The translations under genes were made by a program, and so were the position numbers. Source: Leisingera aquaemixtae (lineage in GTDB: Bacteria > Pseudomonadota > Alphaproteobacteria > Rhodobacterales > Rhodobacteraceae). Taken from it: a stretch of DNA of 64,000 nucleotides. The notes beneath the pieces were generated by a model. It was given only the letters and a program-made list of their open reading frames with translations, was not told the DNA's origin and did no database searches. Below are positions 26,166-34,139 of this stretch, one piece after another (positions within the stretch are counted from its first letter, which is position 1; the number at the start of each line of letters is the position of its first letter). The stretch lies in the NCBI RefSeq assembly GCF_001458395.1, contig NZ_CYSR01000027.1, positions 1 to 64,000 of the forward strand. The letters are read 5' to 3'.

Positions 26166-26861
26166 TTGTCCAAGCTCGACGAAAGCCTTCTGACCGGGCT
26201 GCCGCCCTTCAGCCTCCTGGAGCGCAGCCAGATCCGCGAAATCCTCGATCAGGCGCTGCCCAAGCGCTATGACGAGGGGGCGGAGATCTTTCATGAGGGC
26301 CATGACGCCGAACGCTTCCACCTGCTGCTGGACGGTTACATCCGGGTGGTGAAGACCACTGAAGGCGGCGAGCAGATCATCGCGCTGCATATCTCTCCCG
26401 GCCAGCTGTTCGGCATCGCGCCTGCGCTGAACCGCGACACCTATCCGGCCACCGCCATCGCCGCCTCGGAATCGCTGGCGCTGTCCTGGCCGGTGCGGTT
26501 GTGGGGGGAGTTCACCGCCAAGTACCAGGGCTTTGCCACCGAAAGCTACAACACCCTGGGCCAGCGGCTCGGCGAGATGCAGACGCGGATCACCGAACTG
26601 GCCACGCAGGCGGTGGAACAGCGGGTGGCAGCGGCGCTTCTGCGGATGGTGACCCAGTCGGGCCGCAAGGTGGAGGAGGGGATCGAGATCGCCTTCCCGG
26701 TGACCCGCCGCAATATCTCGGAGATGACCGGCACCACGCTGCACACGGTCAGCCGCTTGCTGTCGGCCTGGGAGAAAGACGGCGTGGTGAAATCCACCCG
26801 CAAGCACATCGTGGTCACCGCCCCGCATAGGCTGGTGGTTTTGAGCGGGGCGCAGGGGTAG
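26166..26861 (+). CDS. Crp/Fnr-family regulator, probable NO-responsive NnrR/Dnr type
   Basis: The protein is 231 aa. An N-terminal cyclic-nucleotide-binding-type beta roll spans about residues 25-115 (EGAEIFHEGHDAERFHLLL, GEQIIALHISPGQLFG), followed by a long dimer helix. The C-terminal winged helix is VTRRNISEMTGTTLHTVSRL. No N-terminal cysteine cluster for an FNR iron-sulphur centre is present, which fits NnrR/Dnr rather than FnrL. The first available start is TTG at 26166; the upstream site is weak. Divergent from nnrS and 1.6 kb from norC, it is the likely NO-responsive regulator of both. The recognition helix EMTGTTLHTVSR is consistent with TTG-N8-CAA sites, three of which are found nearby. 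Confidence 0.85.
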   Translation: MSKLDESLLTGLPPFSLLERSQIREILDQALPKRYDEGAEIFHEGHDAERFHLLLDGYIRVVKTTEGGEQIIALHISPGQLFGIAPALNRDTYPATAIAASESLALSWPVRLWGEFTAKYQGFATESYNTLGQRLGEMQTRITELATQAVEQRVAAALLRMVTQSGRKVEEGIEIAFPVTRRNISEMTGTTLHTVSRLLSAWEKDGVVKSTRKHIVVTAPHRLVVLSGAQG

Positions 26862-27070
26862 CAGCAGGGGGAGCAACGGGCGGCAGACCGGCCAGTGTTC
26901 CGCTATCCGGCTGGTTCCATCACGGACAGAGCGCGGATCAGCCCAAGCATCCCCGGTGGCAGACATGCCTGCGCAACAGCTGTCAGGCCACTTGCAGCAG
27001 GTATTGCCGGCGCCGTCTGGCAGCCTGGCTATGCCTTGTGTTCAGGATGGTTGACCGTTCCGGTGCGGAC

Positions 27071-27271
27071 TCACGTGTCTTCGGAGTCCTTCGAGGGCGG
27101 GTTGCCGCGCTCATACTGAAGCCGGGAACGTCTCAGGCGCTCAATCTTGTTGCGGCGCATTTCGTTTTCGTCCTCCAGGATTTCACGCGCTGCACGCGCG
27201 GTCTTTTCCATCGCCGTCTCCTTGCGGGTCAGGCCGGCAAGTTTCAATTCCTCAGTGTTAAGCTTGGACAT
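27071..27271 (-). CDS. Small charged protein of unknown function
   Basis: The ATG at 27271 (MSKLNTEELKLAGLTRKE) follows GCAGGAGTG, a good ribosome binding site. The product is 66 aa, lysine/arginine and glutamate rich and almost entirely helical (TARAAREILEDENEMRRNKI), with no signal peptide or cysteine. I know no family for it. A longer frame to 27355 lacks a good start. It stands alone in the same orientation as the DUF982 gene. The gap 26862-27070 before it shows nothing supportable. Confidence 0.55.
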   Translation of the reverse strand: MSKLNTEELKLAGLTRKETAMEKTARAAREILEDENEMRRNKIERLRRSRLQYERGNPPSKDSEDT

Positions 27272-27406
27272 CTGTTCACTCCTGCGAGGCTGATTTTGGG
27301 AGAGTTCCATTGCGCGCGCGAAAGCTCGGTTCGGACCTTCTCCCGGGTGCGGCAAGGGGCCGATGGAAGCGGCGCAGCTGCGGCGGCGCCGGTAAAGCGT
27401 CGCAGG

Positions 27407-27664
27407 TTACGCGGCGGCGGGGAGATCCGCTTGGAAACCGGCGGTGTTAACGGCCGAGAGGAATGCGTCACGGGCGGCGCCGACAGGCGCCAGACAGTCC
27501 ATGGCTGCATCGATCTTTTCAATCGCAACATCTCTATTGCGGTCGGAAACCGGCCAAGCTTTCTGCAGCCAGAAATGGGCTTGTTCGATTGTGGTGATTT
27601 TTCGGGTCCGGCCCTCGGAAGGCAGGAAAATGGTCATGGGAGTGCCCCAGGAAATTTCTATCAA
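27407..27664 (-). CDS. DUF982 domain protein
   Basis: The protein is 85 aa from a TTG at 27664 (MIEISWGTPMTIFLPSEGR). The TTG is chosen because DUF982 proteins begin with a Trp-x-x-Pro strand of this kind; an ATG at 27637 would remove it. Residues 20-45 (ITTIEQAHFWLQKAWPVSDR) match the DUF982 core with its conserved WP. DUF982 proteins are small, common in Rhizobiales and Rhodobacterales, and of unknown function. It lies downstream of cspA in the same direction but behind a terminator. Confidence 0.7.
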   Translation of the reverse strand: MIEISWGTPMTIFLPSEGRTRKITTIEQAHFWLQKAWPVSDRNRDVAIEKIDAAMDCLAPVGAARDAFLSAVNTAGFQADLPAAA

Positions 27665-27728
27665 GTTCTATCTTTCTGTGCTTTTTGGAAAACCGCGTCT
27701 GACAGACAGTTTTGGCAGATGCGGGAAA

Positions 27729-27752
27729 CGGGAGCATTGCAACATGCTCCCG
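27729..27752 (-). terminator. Intrinsic terminator of cspA
   Basis: A perfect 9-bp stem (27729-27737 with 27744-27752, loop of 6) lies about 25 nt past the cspA stop. On the minus strand it is followed by TTTCCC. Confidence 0.75.
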
Positions 27753-27777
27753 CTAGAGGTCTCAGGCCGTCAGCGTC

Positions 27778-27984
27778 TTATGCGAGGGCAAGATTGCTGG
27801 CGGACTCACGTCCGTCGCGGCCGCTTTCGATGTCGAAAGTCACGGCCTGGCCGTCGTCAAGCTGCTGGATGCCAGCGCGTTCCAAGGCGGAAATGTGGAC
27901 AAAAATGTCCCGCGATCCGTGCTCGGGCGCGATGAAACCAAAACCTTTTTGAGAATTGAACCATTTCACGGTGCCATTGGCCAT
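27778..27984 (-). CDS. cspA: Cold-shock protein CspA family
   Basis: The protein is 68 aa and a single cold-shock domain. RNP1 is KGFGFIAPE and RNP2 DIFVHISAL, both intact, with the usual start [14 protein letters not shown]. It binds single-stranded RNA and DNA and acts as an RNA chaperone in the cytoplasm. It has its own terminator, and a 177-nt gap lies upstream (27985-28161), where CspA-type mRNAs often carry a long 5' leader. No specific cold-box could be identified by eye. Confidence 0.95.
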   Translation of the reverse strand: MANGTVKWFNSQKGFGFIAPEHGSRDIFVHISALERAGIQQLDDGQAVTFDIESGRDGRESASNLALA

Positions 27985-28161
27985 CGTGTCGTCTCCTTTT
28001 GAAATGCTATCCGCAACACGCGATAGCCCGGCCCAGTGTCAACATCGGAACAACTGGGGCCGTGAGGAAACAGAAGGTCGTAGGAAGCGCTTTGCTCCAC
28101 CAAGGTGGGGTATGCGACTCGCGATTGCAAGGGACCATCAGTGATATCTTCAAAATAGTTT

Positions 28162-28374
28162 TTATATGGCCCCCATCACGCCCCTTAACTGCTCGCGGAA
28201 CGCCATCTCCTCCAGCCCGTATTCCTCGCACGCATCAACCAGCGTGTGGAACGGCGCGATCGGGCAGCCGGGGCAGAGCATCTGGCGGTTCATGAACTCG
28301 CCCGCGCAGGCCGGCCAATGGTGGAACAGCTCGGAAAGCGGCAGGTCGGGATTGTCGAAATCTGGGCGTCGCAT
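28162..28374 (-). CDS. DUF1858-like small cysteine protein, divergent to norC
   Basis: The protein is 70 aa from the ATG at 28374, preceded by AAAGGAGGACAG. The core LSELFHHWPACAGEFMNRQM then CPGCPIAPFHTLVDACEEYG matches the DUF1858 pattern (a helix pair with a CxGC motif), as in the N-terminal part of ScdA/RIC-type proteins that handle iron-sulphur repair after NO damage. It is transcribed away from norC and shares the intergenic region with the NnrR-like box. A role in NO stress is inference from location and domain. Confidence 0.7.
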   Translation of the reverse strand: MRRPDFDNPDLPLSELFHHWPACAGEFMNRQMLCPGCPIAPFHTLVDACEEYGLEEMAFREQLRGVMGAI

Positions 28375-28423
28375 GGCCTGTCCTCCTTTTCCTGCATTTT
28401 GCGTGCAGCAATGCGCCCGGTCT

Positions 28424-28437
28424 TTGCGCTTCAACAA
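28424..28437. promoter_or_regulatory. NnrR/FNR-like operator upstream of norC
   Basis: TTGCGCTTCAACAA fits TTG-N8-CAA and resembles the site at 26137-26150 (TTG, CTTC and CAA in register). It is 61 nt upstream of the norC ATG, suitable for activation from about -41.5, and 49 nt upstream of the divergent DUF1858 gene. Confidence 0.5.
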
Positions 28438-28498
28438 CATATCCGGCAGTGCGCGCAGTTAGGCAGGGCCTATCCGCAACTGTACTCAGGACCGCGAT

Positions 28499-28951
28499 AT
28501 GTCAGAGATACTTACCAAGTCGCGGGCCAGGAACGTGTTCTACGGGGGCTCCTTGTTCTTCGTCGTCGTGTTCGTGGCCATGACCGCGCACAGCCACCGC
28601 TTCATCGTGAACACATCCACCGCTGGCATGGAGCTGACCGACGAGGTGCGCCAAGGCAAGCATGTGTGGGAGCGTCATTCCTGCATCAACTGCCACACGC
28701 TGCACGGCGAGGGCGCCTATTTCGCACCGGAAGTGGGCAACGTGATGACCCGCTGGGGCGTGCTGGACGACCCAGAAGGCGCCTATGAAATGCTCGATGG
28801 CTGGATGAAGGCGCAGCCCTCCGGCGTCGAGGGCCGCCGCCAGATGCCGTACTTCGAACTGACCGAGGAAGAGACCAAGGCCTTGTCCGAATTCCTGCGC
28901 TGGGCGGATCAGACCGACACCCAGAACTGGCCGCCGAACGACGCGGGCTGA
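28499..28951 (+). CDS. norC: Nitric oxide reductase cytochrome c subunit NorC
   Basis: The protein is 150 aa with one membrane anchor near residues 13-32 (NVFYGGSLFFVVVFVAMTA) and a periplasmic monohaem domain. The CxxCH is in RHSCINCHTLHGEGAYF, and a Met ligand is probably in RRQMPYF. Length and motifs are those of NorC of cytochrome-c-dependent NO reductase (2 NO to N2O). It is the first gene of norCBQD, 14 nt ahead of norB, with a candidate NnrR box upstream. Confidence 0.96.
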   Translation: MSEILTKSRARNVFYGGSLFFVVVFVAMTAHSHRFIVNTSTAGMELTDEVRQGKHVWERHSCINCHTLHGEGAYFAPEVGNVMTRWGVLDDPEGAYEMLDGWMKAQPSGVEGRRQMPYFELTEEETKALSEFLRWADQTDTQNWPPNDAG

Positions 28952-28964
28952 GGGGAGAAAAGCA

Positions 28965-30308
28965 ATGAAATATCAATCTCAAAAAGTGGCCTATGCCTAT
29001 TTCATGGTGGCAATGGGCCTGTTCGCCATTCAGGTTCTGGGCGGCCTGCTGGCCGGCTGGATCTATGTCTGGCCCAACACGCTGAGCGAGCTTCTGCCGT
29101 TCAACATCGTGCGGATGCTGCACACCAACGCGCTGATCGTCTGGCTCTTGCTGGGCTTCTTCGGTGCCGCCTATTACCTGGTGCCGGAAGAGTCCGAGCG
29201 TGAGCTGTTCTCGGTGAAACTCGCCTATATCCAGCTGGCAATTCTTGTCGTTGGCACCTTGGGTGCAGTCGGCTCCTACCTTGTTGGCATCCACGGCGGG
29301 CGGGAGTTCCTGGAACAGCCCCTGTGGGTCAAGTTCGGCATTCTGGTTGCGGCGGTGATCTTCCTCGTGAACATCTCCCTGACCGTGCTGGCAGGCCGCA
29401 AGACGGCGATCACCAACATCCTCTTGATGGGCCTGTGGCTGTTGTCGCTCCTGTGGATCTTCGCCTTCATCAACCCGGACAACCTCAGCTTGGACAAGAT
29501 GTACTGGTGGTTCGTTGTCCACCTGTGGGTCGAAGCCACCTGGGAACTGGTGATGGCCGCGATACTTGGATACCTGATGCTGAAACTGACCGGTGTTGAC
29601 CGCGAGGTGGTGGAAAAATGGCTCTATGTCATCGTGGCACTGGCCCTGTTCTCCGGCATCCTCGGCACCGGCCACCACTTCTTCTGGATCGGCACGCCCG
29701 GCTACTGGCAGTGGATCGGCTCGATCTTCTCGACCCTCGAAGTGATCCCGTTCTTCGCGATGATGAGCTTTGCCTTCATCATGGTCTGGAAGGGCCGCAA
29801 GAACCACCCGAACAAGGCCGCGCTTCTGTGGTCGCTGGGGGCATCCACCGTGGCCTTCTTCGGCGCTGGCGTCTGGGGCTTCCTGCACACGCTGCACGGG
29901 GTGAACTATTATACCCACGGCACACAGATCACCGCCGCCCACGGGCACCTCGCGTTCTACGGCGCCTATGTGGCGATGAACCTGGCGATGTTCACCTATG
30001 CGATGCCGCAGCTAAAGAACCGCGATCCCTATAACCAGGTGCTGAACATGGCGTCCTTCTGGCTGATGACCGGCGGCATGGCCTTCATGACCTTCGTGCT
30101 GACCTTTGCCGGCACCATCCAGACCCACATGCAGCGTATTGTCGGCGACTACTTCATGGACGTGCAGGACCAGCTGGGACTGTTCTACCTGATGCGCCTC
30201 GGCTCTGGCGCGGTGGTGGTCCTGGGCGCGCTTCTGTTCATCTACGCAACCGTTGTGGTCCGCCGCGAAGTCATCAAACCCGGCCCCGTGGCCGTACCGG
30301 GAGAGTAA
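28965..30308 (+). CDS. norB: Nitric oxide reductase catalytic subunit NorB
   Basis: The protein is 447 aa with about 12 membrane helices and belongs to the haem-copper oxidase superfamily. RMLHTNALIVWLLLGFFGAAYYLVPEE carries a haem-b His. HLWVEATWELVMAAILGYLML and LGTGHHFFWIGTPGYW contain the Glu and His residues of the haem b3/Fe-B site, and ITAAHGHLAFYGAYVAMN is a conserved haem-ligand helix. It forms the integral membrane NO reductase with NorC. GGGGAGAAAAGC precedes the ATG. Confidence 0.97.
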   Translation: MKYQSQKVAYAYFMVAMGLFAIQVLGGLLAGWIYVWPNTLSELLPFNIVRMLHTNALIVWLLLGFFGAAYYLVPEESERELFSVKLAYIQLAILVVGTLGAVGSYLVGIHGGREFLEQPLWVKFGILVAAVIFLVNISLTVLAGRKTAITNILLMGLWLLSLLWIFAFINPDNLSLDKMYWWFVVHLWVEATWELVMAAILGYLMLKLTGVDREVVEKWLYVIVALALFSGILGTGHHFFWIGTPGYWQWIGSIFSTLEVIPFFAMMSFAFIMVWKGRKNHPNKAALLWSLGASTVAFFGAGVWGFLHTLHGVNYYTHGTQITAAHGHLAFYGAYVAMNLAMFTYAMPQLKNRDPYNQVLNMASFWLMTGGMAFMTFVLTFAGTIQTHMQRIVGDYFMDVQDQLGLFYLMRLGSGAVVVLGALLFIYATVVVRREVIKPGPVAVPGE

Positions 30309-30311
30309 GCC

Positions 30312-31106
30312 ATGAACGCGATGAATATGCCTTCCGTGCCCTTCTACCGTCCTGCAGGCGATGAATGCACCGTCTTTGAGATGGCCCAAGCCAACGGTCT
30401 GCCCCTTCTTCTGAAGGGGCCCACCGGCTGCGGCAAGACGCGGTTCGTGGAACATATGGCGGCCCGGCTCGGGCTGCCCCTCCACACCGTTGCCTGCCAT
30501 GACGACCTGTCCGCCGCCGACCTGATCGGGCGCTACCTGCTGAAGGGCGGTGAGACGGTTTGGGTCGACGGCCCGCTGACCCGGGCGGTGCGCGAGGGCG
30601 GCATCTGCTACCTGGATGAGGTGGTCGAGGCGAGGAAGGACGTGGCCGTGGTGCTGCACCCCTTGACCGACGACCGCCGCCGCCTGGTCATCGACCGCAC
30701 GGGTGAGGAGCTGGCCGCGCCCAAGCCCTTCATGCTGGTGGCCAGCTACAACCCCGGCTACCAGAACATCCTGAAGAAGCTGAAACCCTCGACCCGGCAG
30801 CGCTTCCTGTCGATCGGCTTCGACTTCCCGGAGGCTTCTGCCGAAACCGCGGTGGTTACGTCTGAGAGCGGTCTGGACGAGGACCGCTCCGCCGCGCTGG
30901 TGCGCTTGGCGGGCCATATCCGCAAGCTCTCCGGTATGGATCTGGAGGAAGGGGTGTCCACCCGCCTCCTGATCTATGCCGCCACGCTGATCGCCAAGGG
31001 CATGGGCGTGGAGCGCGCGGTGGAGGCCGCCATCATTGAACCCCTCAGCGACGAGAGTGACGTGCAGCAGGCGCTGCGCGACCTTGCCGCCAGCGTCTAC
31101 GGGTGA
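30312..31106 (+). CDS. norQ: NorQ, MoxR-type AAA+ ATPase for NO reductase maturation
   Basis: The protein is 264 aa. Walker A is KGPTGCGKTRFVEHMA, Walker B is GGICYLDEVVEAR, sensor 1 is MLVASYNPGYQN, and the arginine-finger region is STRQRFLSIGFDFP. NorQ works with the VWA protein NorD to insert iron at the NorB active site. It starts 4 nt after norB and ends 4 nt before norD. Confidence 0.95.
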   Translation: MNAMNMPSVPFYRPAGDECTVFEMAQANGLPLLLKGPTGCGKTRFVEHMAARLGLPLHTVACHDDLSAADLIGRYLLKGGETVWVDGPLTRAVREGGICYLDEVVEARKDVAVVLHPLTDDRRRLVIDRTGEELAAPKPFMLVASYNPGYQNILKKLKPSTRQRFLSIGFDFPEASAETAVVTSESGLDEDRSAALVRLAGHIRKLSGMDLEEGVSTRLLIYAATLIAKGMGVERAVEAAIIEPLSDESDVQQALRDLAASVYG

Positions 31107-31110
31107 TGCC

Positions 31111-32988
31111 ATGATCCACGCTCTCGACCTTCTGGAACCCGAAGAAACGGTTGGCAACCTGTGGCACGGCATGGCCACACGGATCGGCGCCGCAGAGGAT
31201 GGGGCCGAACACACCGTCCGGTTCGAGGACATGCGCGCCAGCGCGGCGGCGCTGTTCCGGGCGCTGGGCGGGGCCGGGGGCGTGGAAATCCAGGTGGCGC
31301 CTGCGGTGCTGTCGGACCACCGCCCGGACCGGCTGCGCCGCATCGGCACCCCGCGGGAAATGGTGCATGTGGCCGGCTTTGACGGCGAGCGCCTGCGCCT
31401 GCCGCCGGAAATGGCAGCCTTCCCGAGCCGCGTGCTGAACCGCAAGGCCTACCTGTGGCTGGCCGCAATGGCCGCCATGATCGCACTGCCGGACCGCAAC
31501 GAGGACCGCTATCAAGCCGACCAGCTGGAGATCGCCGCCAATGCCCGCGCCGCGGACAAGGTGTTTGCCGCCTGTCCGGGGCTGCGGTCTGCCTATGGCG
31601 ACTTTTGTGCCCATATTGCCGGGACGCGCAAGCGCAACGGACTGCCGCGGTTCGAGGCGCGGATCGAGCGGATGGTGCTGGACCAGATCGGTTCCGACTG
31701 CCGGATTGCCGAACCCTGCACCTGCACCGCCCCGCGCGGTTACCGGACGTTTCAGCCGGTGCCGTTCTGGCTGCGCTTGGCTGCACCGCAAGCGGGCAGG
31801 GGGGCTGCCCCCGAAGTGGAAGAGATGAAAACCCCTGGCCTTGCCGTCTCTACCCGCAAAACGGCGAAACGGCAGGATCAGGACCAGACCACCCGCAAGG
31901 ACAGCTTCATCGTTCACCGGTTCGAATCCATCCTGTCCTGGGCCGAAAGCCTGAACATCAACCGGATGGTCGATGACGACGACAACGAGAACGCCCAGAA
32001 AGCGGCGGAGGATCAGGACAATCTCACCCTCTCGCAGCACATGAAACGCGCGGCGTCGCGGCTGCGGATCTCGCTGGACCTGTCGCCGCAGGATGCCGAG
32101 CACGAGCGGCTGGCGGGGCAGTTCACCTATCCCGAATGGAACCACCGGCTGGGCAAGCACATGCCCGCCCACGCGCGCGTTCTGGAAGCCGAGGGCAAGC
32201 CCGCGGACAGCTTCCAGCCCGACCCGCGGCTGGTGTCCCGGGTGCGCCGCCAGTTCGCGCCGCTGCACCCGCGCCGGGTGAAGCTGCCGCGGCAGCTGGA
32301 CGGCGACGAGCTGGATCTGGAAGCGGTGGTGAAATCCCATGTCGATCTGGCCTGCGGCCAGCAGGGCAGCGACCGGGTCTGGCAGGCCAGCCGCCCGATG
32401 GCCCGCGACCTGAGCGTGGCGGTGCTGATGGACTGCTCCCGCTCCACCGAAGCCACGGTCGGCGACCGCCCGGTGATTGAGACCGCCCGCGAGGCGCTGG
32501 CAGCCCTGGCCAGCGGCATTGCCACCGCAGGCGACCGGCTGGGCATCTGGGGGTTCTCCTCGCTGCGCCGCGACCGGGTGTTCCTGACCCGCGCCAAAGG
32601 CTTCGAGGATCCGATGTCCGAGGCGGTCACCGCCCGCATCGGCGGCTTCAAACCCGGCCACTACACCCGCCTTGGCGCGGCAATCCGCCATGCCTCTGCC
32701 CAGCTGGCCGAGGAAGGATCCGAACGCCGCCTGCTTCTGGTGCTGACCGATGGCAAGCCCAACGATCTGGACCACTATGAAGGCGTGCACGGCATCGAGG
32801 ACAGCCGCATGGCGGTACGCGAGGCGCGCGCCCTGGGCCAGTCGGTGCATGGCGTGGTGATCGACGCCGACGGGCAGGACTGGTTTGCCCGCATCTTCGG
32901 GCGCGCGGGGTTCACCCTGCTGCCCGACCCGGACCGGCTGCCGCGCGCGCTGCCGGAAATCTATCAATCCCTGACCATGGAGCACTGA
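31111..32988 (+). CDS. norD: NorD, VWA-domain protein for NO reductase maturation
   Basis: The protein is 625 aa from the ATG at 31111 (MIHALDLLEPEETVGN), just after the norQ stop. The C-terminal 220 residues are a von Willebrand factor A domain with a MIDAS-like DCSRST in LSVAVLMDCSRST, then GIWGFSSLRRDRV and LLLVLTDGKPNDLDHYEG. The N-terminal two thirds are helical and charged with an acidic stretch (DDDDNENAQKAAED). It is the partner of NorQ. A long open frame on the opposite strand is an artefact of the high G+C. Confidence 0.93.
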   Translation: MIHALDLLEPEETVGNLWHGMATRIGAAEDGAEHTVRFEDMRASAAALFRALGGAGGVEIQVAPAVLSDHRPDRLRRIGTPREMVHVAGFDGERLRLPPEMAAFPSRVLNRKAYLWLAAMAAMIALPDRNEDRYQADQLEIAANARAADKVFAACPGLRSAYGDFCAHIAGTRKRNGLPRFEARIERMVLDQIGSDCRIAEPCTCTAPRGYRTFQPVPFWLRLAAPQAGRGAAPEVEEMKTPGLAVSTRKTAKRQDQDQTTRKDSFIVHRFESILSWAESLNINRMVDDDDNENAQKAAEDQDNLTLSQHMKRAASRLRISLDLSPQDAEHERLAGQFTYPEWNHRLGKHMPAHARVLEAEGKPADSFQPDPRLVSRVRRQFAPLHPRRVKLPRQLDGDELDLEAVVKSHVDLACGQQGSDRVWQASRPMARDLSVAVLMDCSRSTEATVGDRPVIETAREALAALASGIATAGDRLGIWGFSSLRRDRVFLTRAKGFEDPMSEAVTARIGGFKPGHYTRLGAAIRHASAQLAEEGSERRLLLVLTDGKPNDLDHYEGVHGIEDSRMAVREARALGQSVHGVVIDADGQDWFARIFGRAGFTLLPDPDRLPRALPEIYQSLTMEH

Positions 32989-32989
32989 G

Positions 32990-33163
32990 ATGAAACGCAT
33001 CCTCTCTCTGGCCCTGCTGGCCCCCTCCAGCGCCTTTGCCGCCACGTTCGAGCGGCCTATCCCGCAGCCGCAGACCGAAACCGCGGAGTTCTGGTTCCTG
33101 ATCGGCTCCATCGCCCTGATCGTCAGCCTGGGGTTTGTCCAATACCTGGTGAGCCGGCGATGA
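32990..33163 (+). CDS. Tiny secreted or membrane protein in the nor operon
   Basis: The product is 57 aa: a signal-peptide-like start (MKRILSLALLAPSSAFA), a short Pro/Gln-rich part and one membrane helix (FWFLIGSIALIVSLGFV). The ATG is the second base after the norD stop and the stop overlaps the next small gene by 4 nt, so it belongs to the operon. Small membrane proteins (called NorF, NnrT or similar) are known after norD in Rhodobacteraceae; I cannot say which this is. Confidence 0.7.
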   Translation: MKRILSLALLAPSSAFAATFERPIPQPQTETAEFWFLIGSIALIVSLGFVQYLVSRR

Positions 33164-33384
33164 CACCGCGGCCTTCCTGGCGGCTGCTGGCGGCGCTTTA
33201 TCCGTTCGGGGCGGGCGCGGCGGCCGTCAACATCTTCTTTGCCTCGCTGATCGCCAGCTGGGTCGGCTGGCGGGTGCTGACCCCATATGAGTCGGTGGCC
33301 TGGGGGCTGCTGCTGGGGGTGCCTTTGACCTATGTCTTTGCCCGCCATATCGAGCGGCTGAAGCAACAGGCGGACGGCGGCTGA
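33160..33384 (+). CDS. Small two-helix membrane protein, last gene of nor operon
   Basis: The product is 74 aa with two predicted membrane helices (AALYPFGAGAAAVNIFFASL and VAWGLLLGVPLTYVFA) and a charged C-terminus. Its ATG at 33160 overlaps the stop of the preceding 57-aa gene. A terminator follows at 33407-33431. Function is unknown; position suggests a helper of NO reductase assembly or electron entry. No cytochrome-oxidase-III-like norE is present in this cluster. Confidence 0.7.
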   Translation: MTPRPSWRLLAALYPFGAGAAAVNIFFASLIASWVGWRVLTPYESVAWGLLLGVPLTYVFARHIERLKQQADGG

Positions 33385-33406
33385 CCCCGCCGCATGGCCA
33401 AATGAA

Positions 33407-33431
33407 AAGGGCCCTGCACTGCAGGGCCCTT
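33407..33431. terminator. Bidirectional terminator between nor operon and EF-hand gene
   Basis: A perfect 10-bp stem (33407-33416 with 33422-33431, loop of 5) lies 23 nt past the last nor gene and about 75 nt past the stop of the convergent EF-hand gene. Four As precede and TT follows the G+C stem, so it can serve both strands. Confidence 0.7.
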
Positions 33432-33506
33432 GAACCGTTTGAAACCGGCGGGACTTCAGGTGGCAAGGCGGCTCGGGGGGGATGGGGGAGCCGCCTTGCC
33501 GCGGGA

Positions 33507-33755
33507 TCAGCCTTCTGCTGCCAGCAAGCCGGCTTCTTCCGCTGCCTGCACCTCAGCCAGGTCGGCTTCGCCATCGGCGTTGGAGTCGATGGTGGCAAAG
33601 GTTTCCGCGGTCAGATCCGGATAGGCCGCCTGCAGTTCCTCCAGCGAATAGGTGCCGTTGCCGTCCGTGTCAGCCTCGGTGATGGATTCCATCGCGGCCA
33701 GCGGCGAAGCAGCCAGAGCAGCAACAGCGGCGGCGGTCAGCGCGAATTTTTTCAT
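33507..33755 (-). CDS. Small periplasmic EF-hand calcium-binding protein
   Basis: The protein is 82 aa from the ATG at 33755. It has a signal peptide (MKKFALTAAAVAALAASPLAA). Two EF-hand loops follow: DTDGNGTYSLEEL, with the classical D-x-D-x-N-x-x-x-x-x-x-E ligands, and DSNADGEADLAEV. Predicted to be exported and to bind calcium. Such short EF-hand proteins are common in roseobacters and their role is unknown. The gene is convergent with the nor operon. Confidence 0.85.
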   Translation of the reverse strand: MKKFALTAAAVAALAASPLAAMESITEADTDGNGTYSLEELQAAYPDLTAETFATIDSNADGEADLAEVQAAEEAGLLAAEG

Positions 33756-33764
33756 GTGAGACAC

Positions 33765-34139
33765 TCCATTCGTTTGTTTGGTTTTCTACCTGCGGCCACG
33801 GTGTTCCGCGTGCCGTGGCATAGAGCTAGGGCGTGCATGCGCCGGGCGCTATCCCCTTGGCCGCAGGAGAGAATTTCAGGCACCGCACCGCCGGAAACGG
33901 GCGCCGGCTTCGGCGCTTTGCCGCCCTGGCGGCCGGCTGGTCCTTTCTCCGCTCAAGCCCGGCAGCCGGTCCCGCAGAATTCTGCCAGTGCCGGCGCAGG
34001 CACCGGGCCGCGTCTTGAAACGGGGGAGGTCTGATACGCCGGCTAATGCCGGAGACAGCCGGATTGCCGGCGCCAAGAATGCTTCGCCGCAATGCACGCG
34101 GCGGATCTGAACATTTGGCAGAGGACCGGTGTTCCCGGT
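33765..34139. other. Intergenic stretch with hairpins, no gene seen
   Basis: This is 375 bp between the EF-hand gene and the end of the M56 peptidase gene. An imperfect hairpin at 34038-34071 (GCCGGC at both ends) lies about 70 nt downstream of the M56 stop and may be its terminator. A CCACGG...CCGTGG pair lies near 33795-33820. Open frames here have no start signals or motifs. Confidence 0.4.

Noticed and set aside
28399-28411. TTGCGTGCAGCAA as a regulator box before norC
   Set aside because: Spacing is TTG-N7-CAA, one base short of the FNR/NnrR type; the 14-bp site at 28424 fits better.
31045-33366. 773-aa open frame opposite norD and its neighbours
   Set aside because: Antisense to a clear norD with intact VWA motifs; composition (Arg, Gly, His, Gln) is that of a shadow frame.
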